This document shows positions 1-7,100 of a stretch of 8,346 nucleotides of DNA, in pieces (position 1 is the first letter of the stretch; each line of letters opens with the position of its first letter). A program made the position numbers and the translations under genes. The stretch comes from Chloroflexota bacterium (GTDB taxonomy: Bacteria; Chloroflexota; Anaerolineae; Anaerolineales; UBA4823), in NCBI GenBank assembly GCA_017860725.1, contig JAGDMX010000082.1, positions 1-8,346 of the forward strand. The letters are read 5' to 3'. Under the pieces are notes generated by a model, which ran no database searches, had not been told where the DNA came from, and saw only the letters and a list, made by a program, of their open reading frames with translations.

Positions 1-1068
1 GTTACTGTGCTGACCTCTCAGTACATGAATACCCTGCCAAACCAAGAATTCATGGATGGTATACGGGTTATTCGTTCAGCGGTGCTGGCGCGCGTCAGCA
101 AAGGAGTGATCTCGCGCGAGCTGGGCTGGCTCGCCAGTGAGCTGGTTAAGACGCATGATGTGATTCACCTGCACCTGCCGCAGTTTGACGCCCCCGGGAT
201 CGCCTTGCGCGGGCGGATTGCACACAAGCCTACAGTGTTAACTTATCACTGCGATTTGAGTCTTCCACCCGGACGCTTCAACAGCCTGGTCAATCAAGTC
301 GTGCATCAGATGAATAACCAGGCGGCACGTTTTTCAGATCTGATTGTGACTTACACTCAGGATTACGCCGATCACTCCCCGTATTTATCGCGGTTTCGCA
401 GCAAGCTGCAGATCATTCCACCTCCAGTCGTGCTTCCAGAAGCAGCTCCCGGGTCAGTGCAGTCATTCGAGCGCCAAAACCAAACCGGCAAGAGACGCCC
501 GGTGATTGGCATGGCGGCCCGCCTGGCAACCGAAAAAGGGGTAGAAATCCTGCTGGAAGCCCTGCCGCGCATCCTGGAAAGATTCCCCCGCGCGCAGGTA
601 TTGTTTGCCGGTCAGTATTTAGACGTTCTAGGCGAAGAAACCTATGCGCAGAAATTAATGCCGACCATCTCCCGCTACCAGGAGGAAGGCCACTGGAAAT
701 TCCTGGGAGTCCTGAACCCAGCAGAGATGGCAGCTTTCTATCCCAACCTGAATGTCCTGGTTGTACCCAGCCTGAACTCAACGGAAGCTTTTGGGCTCGT
801 CCAGATCGAAGCCATGATGAACGGCGTGCCCTGCGTAGCTTCTAACCTGCCGGGGGTACGCCAGCCCATCCTGACTACCGGAATGGGAATTGTTGCCCCG
901 ATTGGCGATTCAAATGCCCTGGCAGAGTCGATCCTCACGGTCCTGGAAAATCCGGAACAATACCGCGGCGATCCGGCGGCAATCCGCCAGCGTTACACAC
1001 CTGACTCAATTGCGGCGGAGTATGAAGCGATATTTTCCAATTTACTGGCACAGAAACGCTCTCAATAG
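1..1068 (+). CDS. Family-4 glycosyltransferase, 5'-truncated by the window edge
   Basis: This is a retaining GT-B glycosyltransferase expected to transfer a sugar from a nucleotide donor to a lipid or glycan acceptor on the cytoplasmic side. The frame is open from base 1 (V-T before the GTG at 7). The residues VTVLTSQ look like the first-domain strand that normally follows the glycine-rich N-terminus, so I read the GTG at 7 as internal, with perhaps 30-45 residues missing upstream. Counting from base 1, the acceptor domain holds HDVIHLHLPQFDAP and VLTYHCDLSLPPG. The C-terminal donor domain begins near GMAARLATEKG (R174 and K179 in the usual phosphate-contacting positions). It contains the EX7E signature in TEAFGLVQIE (E262 and E270), followed by NGVPCVASNLPGV. 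No membrane helix is visible. It ends with TAG at 1066-1068, 38 bases before the methyltransferase gene. The family is secure; sugar and acceptor are unknown. Confidence 0.92.
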   Translation, partial: VTVLTSQYMNTLPNQEFMDGIRVIRSAVLARVSKGVISRELGWLASELVKTHDVIHLHLPQFDAPGIALRGRIAHKPTVLTYHCDLSLPPGRFNSLVNQVVHQMNNQAARFSDLIVTYTQDYADHSPYLSRFRSKLQIIPPPVVLPEAAPGSVQSFERQNQTGKRRPVIGMAARLATEKGVEILLEALPRILERFPRAQVLFAGQYLDVLGEETYAQKLMPTISRYQEEGHWKFLGVLNPAEMAAFYPNLNVLVVPSLNSTEAFGLVQIEAMMNGVPCVASNLPGVRQPILTTGMGIVAPIGDSNALAESILTVLENPEQYRGDPAAIRQRYTPDSIAAEYEAIFSNLLAQKRSQ

Positions 1069-1106
1069 CTTCGGCGTTTGAACTCGCCATGAATTGATCA
1101 GCCTTA

Positions 1107-1946
1107 ATGACGAATTACACCACTTCCCCTGATTTGCAATATTCCTCCAACGACTCACTCACTGAGCAGGATTACCTTTGGCCACAACTCCTAAGCCTGC
1201 CGTATTTCCGCGCCCTGCTCCGAGCCGTCGAAGCCCGCTTCTACCACGATATCGAGCTGCCAGCCCCCTGCCTGGATTTGGGATGTGGGGATGGGCATTT
1301 TGCCACAATGACGTTTAAACGCCCGCTTGAGGTTGGATTGGATCCGTGGACCGGTCCGATCCGCATTGCCTCTGGTACGGGGGCTTATCAATCACTGGTT
1401 CAATCGAATGGGGGTACCATGCCGTTCCCGGACGGACATTTCGCCAGCGCGGTCAGTAATTCTGTGCTCGAGCATATCCCGGATCTCGACACCGTTCTGC
1501 ATGAGACCAACCGGGTGCTTAAACCGGGTGCGCCTTTTATTTTCTGCGTCCCCAATGATCAATTTTTACCCAATCTCTCAATCGCCCAGGGTTTGACCCG
1601 AATGCGACTCCGTGGCCTTGCCAGGTCTTATCGAGCATTTTTCAACCGCATCACCCGCCACCAGCATTGCGATCCTCCCAGTATCTGGCAAGCACGCCTG
1701 GAGCAGGCCGGTTTCGTGATCGATCGTTGGTGGCATTATTTCTCACCGGCCGCGTTACACACCCTAGAATGGGGTCACTACTTTGGCCTGCCCTCATTAG
1801 TTAGCCATGTAATCACCAAGCGATGGATACTGGTTCCTAAGCGCTGGAACCTGGCTTTGACCAATCGCTTGGTACGGCCTTACTATGACGAGAACCCATA
1901 CCGAGAAGATGGCACCTATACTTTCTACATTGCTCACAAGGTATGA
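1107..1946 (+). CDS. Class I SAM-dependent methyltransferase (Methyltransf_11 type)
   Basis: This 279-residue Rossmann-fold methyltransferase has clear SAM-binding motifs. Motif I is DLGCGDG at 57-63, and the acidic residue after strand 2 is D79 in GLDPW. The motif IV region is DGHFASAVSNSVLEHI at 109-124, followed by NRVLKPG at 135-141 and FCVPND. The start is the first ATG after an in-frame TGA at 1095-1097. No convincing Shine-Dalgarno sequence precedes it, so translation may depend on coupling or a leaderless-like mechanism. The C-terminal third (from about residue 160) is rich in Arg, Trp, Tyr and His and is probably the acceptor-binding part. It has no transmembrane helix and is likely cytosolic. 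Because it sits between glycosyltransferases, it may methylate a sugar, polyprenyl lipid or other intermediate of the same pathway. That role is inferred from context only, since this superfamily cannot be assigned a substrate from its motifs. Confidence 0.9.
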   Translation: MTNYTTSPDLQYSSNDSLTEQDYLWPQLLSLPYFRALLRAVEARFYHDIELPAPCLDLGCGDGHFATMTFKRPLEVGLDPWTGPIRIASGTGAYQSLVQSNGGTMPFPDGHFASAVSNSVLEHIPDLDTVLHETNRVLKPGAPFIFCVPNDQFLPNLSIAQGLTRMRLRGLARSYRAFFNRITRHQHCDPPSIWQARLEQAGFVIDRWWHYFSPAALHTLEWGHYFGLPSLVSHVITKRWILVPKRWNLALTNRLVRPYYDENPYREDGTYTFYIAHKV

Positions 1947-1951
1947 AGGGG
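1946..1951 (+). promoter_or_regulatory. Ribosome binding site for the 1961 gene
   Basis: The sequence AAGGGG overlaps the last base of the methyltransferase stop codon (TGA 1944-1946). It lies 9 bases before GTG 1961 and 12 before ATG 1964. Spacing favours the GTG, but the two starts differ by only one residue. It is the only recognisable Shine-Dalgarno-like site among the gene junctions here. Confidence 0.55.
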
Positions 1952-1960
1952 TAATCATCT

Positions 1961-4150
1961 GTGATGGATGAACCAAGCATCCTGGACTATTTAAAAGCCA
2001 AGCTGACTCCCTGGAAAAAGACAGTTATTACGATATCGGCGGCGGAGCAAGCACAGGGAGAAGCCCAGGAAATTCCCCATGCGGGAGATGTGGCCGGCGG
2101 ATCAAAATCGGAGGAAGGTTCCAGCGAAACCGTCCGGACGCAGGCTTTACCCTGGCGCGCCTTTCTGGCATTTACCCTGGCATTGATCGCGCAGATCAGC
2201 TTAGAGCCAGGTCCGGATCGCACCTGGCTGACCGGTCTCGTACTTTATCTGTTCAGTGCGGCATGCGTCGTTTGGTCGGTCAAGGTAGGAGAATGGCGGC
2301 TGGCTCCCATCCCTCAGGATGAATCTCACACCGACCCCTTCACACTGCGGTTAGTCCCGGCTCTGGTCGGACTGGTTTGCGCAGGCCTGGTATTTATCAC
2401 CTCAGGTGGAAATCGGTTTACATTATTAAATCTTGCCCTGCTGATTGCAGCACTAATTTGCCTGGCATGGGCTTTTTGGCCAGTAAAACCGAAAGATGAT
2501 CCAACCCCGGAAATTACAGCCTTCTCTTCAGGGAATTTAGCATCAACGGGTAAGCCGTCGAACTGGGCATGGTTTCTTTTGGCGTTATTTGCCGGAGCAA
2601 TCATTTTCCGCTTTCTAGACTTCAATGGGCTGCCACCCGAGATGACCAGCGACCACGCTGAAAAGATCCTGGATGTAACCCGTGTGCTGGATGGACAAAC
2701 CAACATCTTTTTCCGAAATAATGGGGGCAGAGAGGCGTTGCATTTTTACTTAATCACCGCTTTGCACAAATTACTCAACATCGAGTTGGGTTATAGCGTC
2801 CTGAAACTCAGCACCATCCTGATCGGGTTACTGGCTCTGCCATTTCTATACCTGGTAGGTTTGGAAGTTGCCAATCGGCGGGTAGCATTGCTGGCGGTAG
2901 CTTTTGCCGCTGTCGCTTACTGGCCGATGATCATCTCCCGGGTTGGACTGCGCCTCCCCTTCTACGTTCTGTTCACTGCTTCCACTTTGTATTTCTTAGT
3001 ACGTGGCATTCGCACCCAAAATCGGCTGCATTTCATGCTAGCTGGAATCTCGCTGGGTCTGAGCTTTTACGGGTACAGCGCCGACCGGGTATTGTTGATT
3101 GTGGTAGTCGTAGCCGTCGGTCTTTATCTGATCCACCAACAATCTGCAGGCCGACGTCAGCAAACCCTGTGGATGACCGTGCTGCTTCTGCTTTTCGCAG
3201 GGGTCATCTTGATGCCCCTGTTGCGCTATATCCTGGACGAACCGGGAAATTTCCTCTTCCGCACGCTAACCCGCATGAGCAGCCTGGAACGTCCCTTGCC
3301 CGAACCGGGTTGGCAGATCTTTCTCTCTAACATGGGACGTGCATTGACCATGTTTTATTGGGACGATGGTGAAGTATGGCTGGCATCTATTCCACACCGG
3401 CCCGCGCTGGAATGGATCACAGCGGCATTATTCTACTGTGGTGCCATCTTAGTAATCATGCGCTACATCCGTAGCCGGCATTGGCTTGACCTGTTTTTAC
3501 TGTTATCCATCCCACTTTTCTTAATACCATCGGCAATGGCTCTGGCATTTCCGGACGAAAACCCCAACCTGTACCGCACGGGTGGAGCCATCATTCCTGT
3601 CTTCCTGATGATTGCTCTATCCATGGATGGCTTGATGTCTGCCCTGGTAGATCGAGTCAGCCGACCAAGAGGAGGACTGATCGCATGGGGCGTGGCCATC
3701 GCTCTCGTCTTATTGACTGCGGTTCAGAGTTATAATTTAGTGTTCAACCAGTATGCCCAGCAGTACCGATTATCCGCCTGGAACACATCTGAGATGGGGC
3801 GCGTAACGAAAACCTTTATTGAGCTAACCGGCACCTCCGACAGTGTCTGGCTAATTGCCTACCCGCACTGGGCCGATTCACGCCTGGTTGCGATCAATGC
3901 CGGCTTGCCTCGGGAGGATTTTGGCTTGTATCCTGAACAACTCGCGACTACACAAACCGTACCCGGTGCCAAGCTGTTCCTGGTAAAACCTGAAGATCAA
4001 GCCTCCATCTCAGCCTTAGAGCAAATGTATCCCCTGGGGTGGTTCCAAGAATATCAATCTAAAGTCCCCGGAAAAAACTTCCTGGTATTTCTGGTGCCTT
4101 CTGCAGAGCTCCCATTAACACCAGGGGTGCTCCCTTCCACAGAATCATAA
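1961..4150 (+). CDS. GT-C / family-39-type membrane glycosyltransferase with extended N-terminus
   Basis: This 729-residue polytopic protein resembles lipid-linked-sugar-dependent glycosyltransferases of the PMT/ArnT type, whose active site faces outside. Residues 1-63 form a polar, partly acidic cytoplasmic tail. Four hydrophobic segments follow (about 64-82, 88-107, 129-147 and 153-175), then a polar linker. The helix at about 201-219 matches the usual first GT-C helix. It is followed by the loop LPPEMTSDHAEK, where D231 is the likely catalytic acid and H232 stands where many relatives have E. Other family-like elements are GGREALHFY (from 255), SRVGLR (326-331) and FYGYSADR (369-376). After the last helices, residues of about 605-721 form a small extracytoplasmic domain. 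The gene can start at GTG 1961 or ATG 1964. It lies 14 bases after the methyltransferase and 3 bases before the next gene. Sugar and acceptor are not predictable; transfer to a glycan, lipid or protein is possible. Confidence 0.9.
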   Translation: MMDEPSILDYLKAKLTPWKKTVITISAAEQAQGEAQEIPHAGDVAGGSKSEEGSSETVRTQALPWRAFLAFTLALIAQISLEPGPDRTWLTGLVLYLFSAACVVWSVKVGEWRLAPIPQDESHTDPFTLRLVPALVGLVCAGLVFITSGGNRFTLLNLALLIAALICLAWAFWPVKPKDDPTPEITAFSSGNLASTGKPSNWAWFLLALFAGAIIFRFLDFNGLPPEMTSDHAEKILDVTRVLDGQTNIFFRNNGGREALHFYLITALHKLLNIELGYSVLKLSTILIGLLALPFLYLVGLEVANRRVALLAVAFAAVAYWPMIISRVGLRLPFYVLFTASTLYFLVRGIRTQNRLHFMLAGISLGLSFYGYSADRVLLIVVVVAVGLYLIHQQSAGRRQQTLWMTVLLLLFAGVILMPLLRYILDEPGNFLFRTLTRMSSLERPLPEPGWQIFLSNMGRALTMFYWDDGEVWLASIPHRPALEWITAALFYCGAILVIMRYIRSRHWLDLFLLLSIPLFLIPSAMALAFPDENPNLYRTGGAIIPVFLMIALSMDGLMSALVDRVSRPRGGLIAWGVAIALVLLTAVQSYNLVFNQYAQQYRLSAWNTSEMGRVTKTFIELTGTSDSVWLIAYPHWADSRLVAINAGLPREDFGLYPEQLATTQTVPGAKLFLVKPEDQASISALEQMYPLGWFQEYQSKVPGKNFLVFLVPSAELPLTPGVLPSTES

Positions 4151-4153
4151 CGA

Positions 4154-7100
4154 ATGGAACAAGAGTCGTCTCAACACAAGCCAGCCCGCACAGCCTGGGT
4201 CTACATCCTGCTGCTTATTGCTGTCCTTCTGGGTGCAGCCTACTTCCGCTTGACCGGTATTGATTGGGGCGAGAACCAGTATCTCCACCCAGACGAGCGC
4301 TTTATGATTTGGGTCGGGACGGATATCTCACCGACGATTACAACTGAGACTGAAACCGGTGCAGAAAAACGCTGGATATCATTCTCCGAATATTTCGACA
4401 CTGCCAACTCACCGCTCAACCCGAATAACCGCGGCCATGGATTCTACGTCTATGGCACATTCCCCTTGTTTATCACCCGTATGGCGGTAGAGTGGATTTT
4501 CGGTCACAGCGGTTTCGACGAAATGACGCAGGTCGGGCGGGCGCTATCGGTGCTGGCAGATTTACTCACGATTCTGGTAGTTTTCCTGATAGCCGACCGT
4601 ATTTACGATAAGCGGGTTGGGCTGCTCGCAGCGGCTTTCTCTGCCGCCGTTGTTATGCAAATTCAGCAGGCGCATTTCTTCACCATGGATGCTTTCCTGC
4701 TATTCTTCATGACGCTGGCGCTTTACTTTGCCGTCGAGATTTCGGTTGACCGAAGAGTATGGGATACAGCAGCTAAATTCTCGCTGCTACGGCTGATCAA
4801 ACACCCGCTTTTCTGGTACAGCCTGGCCTTCGGAGTGGCCTACGGGATGGCAATGGCATCCAAGATCAATGCGCTTCCGATCGCCTTACTGCTGCCTGCT
4901 GCCTTTGTACTGCGCTGGCTGCGAATGCCACCTGGGCAGCGTTCCAACTTTGCCGTGCCAGTGCTCCTGTGCTTGGCAATCGGAGGCTTTGTCAGCCTAT
5001 TGGTTTTTCGCATCCTGCAACCGTATGCATTTGAAGGTCCAGGGTTCTTTGACGTCAAAATAAACCCGCAGTGGATCGCCAATCTGAAGGAGCTGCGCAA
5101 TCTGACTTCCTCAGCCGTTGATTTCCCACCGGCCATGCAGTGGGCTCGCCGCCCCATTTGGTTCTCCGGTCAGAACCTGGTAATGTGGGGATTAGGACTG
5201 CCGCTCGGTATTCTAGCCTGGGTCGGATTTCTGGGGGCTGGTTGGCGCATATTTAAGGGTGATTGGCAGAAGCACGCGCTGTTGTGGGGATGGACTCTCT
5301 TATATTTCACCTGGCAATCACTGGGCAATAATCCCACCATGCGCTACCAGCTACCGGTTTACCCGACTCTGGTAATTTTTGCGGGGTGGGCTATCGTCGC
5401 GCTGTGGGATCTGGGCAAGAGAACTGACAAGCGGGCTAACATACCAAAAATTGCTGCCGTGCTCATCGGAGCGGTTGTTCTGATAACGACCTACACCTAC
5501 GCCTTCGGTTTTACTCGCATCTATACCCGACCGATCACGCGCATCGAGGCTTCGCGCTGGATTTACCAGAATATTCCAGGACCGATCAACCTGCGTATTC
5601 AAACCCAAGAAGGACTTTATAATCAGCCGATCCCGATTCCTTACAATGCAGTGATCAGCCCCCAACTGCCTTTTGTGACCACTTTCAAAGCACGTGAAGC
5701 TGGAACTCTAGCTGAGGTCTTTCTACCGCATGTCAAGGATCAGCAGATTGACCCCCAACAGCGAACGCTGACCGTCGATATTCTGGCTTCACGCGATGCA
5801 GAAACCCCATTGGGGACAGGCAAGCTCACTGACGATTTCACCAATAGCCAGGATACGCGTGGTGACGGCTATACACTGACCCTGGACCGGCCAGTGGAGC
5901 TTCAAAAAGATCAGGAATTCGTACTCAGGCTGCAAATCGCCAATGAAGTGCCTCTTGTCATCGATGCCAGCCAGGCGTCATTGCGATTCAAGTCCGACCA
6001 GGGTGAAATCTCGGATCACCCCATCGATCTGGCCAGCGGGACGATGCGTCCGAATGCAGCCTATCGCGCCGAGTTCACACCGGAACAATATGGCAGCATC
6101 ACCGAGTTATTCCTGCCGATACAGCCTGACTCTGCCGATAGCTGGCAACCGAGTTCCCTGACGTTTTCACTCAGCCTACCCGGTGAAGAAAATGTGATTG
6201 AGCCCATACCGCTGCTGTCTGTACCTGCCCGTGAAGATGATCCACGCGGCCCCGGTCTACGGTTTCCGGTTCCCCTGGATGCTCCCCTCTTTCCGACTGA
6301 AACTTATGACCTGAATCTGCTCCCACCCGCCGACACGCGGGAAATCCTGCTCTCGGGTGCGGCAATTGCAAACGAAGGCGAATGGGACGATGGCCTGCCG
6401 TTGCGGATCGATGGCTACGATGGCTATGGCGGCATCTACACCTCGGATTTGAATTTCAATATGTATTGGGACGACAACCCTGAGAAGCTGGAACGCTTTA
6501 CACGCATCCTGGATCAGGCGGATTACATCGTCCTCAGCTCGAACCGCCAGTGGGGCAGCCTGCCGCGCCTGCCGGAACGCTTCCCGATGACCACTACCTA
6601 CTACCGCAATTTATTGGGCTGTCCGCCGGAGCGCACGATTGATTGGTGTTACCGTGTCGCCAAACCCGGTATGTTCCAGGGGGACCTTGGATTCGAGCTG
6701 GTTCAGGTATTCCAATCTGATCCGTCGATTGGCGATCTGCGTCTCAACGACCAGTTTGCAGAAGAAGCCTTTACAGTTTACGATCATCCCAAGGTGATGG
6801 TTTTCAAGAAAACGCAAGCTTACGACCCGCAGAAGGTTCAGAATATCCTGGGGGCCATAGATTTCTCTAAAGTTGTGCGCGTTCCACCCATGCAGGCGCC
6901 CAGCCGCCCAGCCAACCTGATGTTGCCGGCAGAGCGATTAACCGAACAGCAAAACGGCGGCACCTGGTCGGAGATATTCAACGTAGATGCTCTATATAAC
7001 CGCTTCCCGGCGCTGGCAGTGATTCTCTGGTATCTCAGCCTCAGCATTTTGGGGTTGCTGGTCTATCCTTTGCTGCGGTTGGCATTCCCCGGGCTGGCTG

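Noticed and set aside
7..9. GTG at base 7 as the start of the GT4 gene
   Set aside because: The frame is open to base 1, and the protein would begin in the middle of a core strand without the usual N-terminal glycine-rich segment, so the true start is most likely upstream of the window.
413..781. Minus-strand open frame of 122 codons opposite the GT4 gene
   Set aside because: It lies wholly opposite a well-supported gene, has biased Gly/Pro/Arg/Leu composition and shows no recognisable motif.
890..1081. Plus-strand frame of 63 codons overlapping the end of the GT4 gene
   Set aside because: It is an alternate frame over conserved GT4 C-terminal sequence with no motif of its own.
1069..1106. 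Possible hairpin or terminator in the gap after the GT4 gene
   Set aside because: Only a 4-base GGCG/CGCC stem with an 8-base loop could be drawn and there is no T-tract, so it is not a credible terminator.
2326..2706. Minus-strand open frame of 126 codons opposite the GT-C gene
   Set aside because: It is the antisense of confirmed membrane-protein coding sequence, with no family features or ribosome binding site seen.
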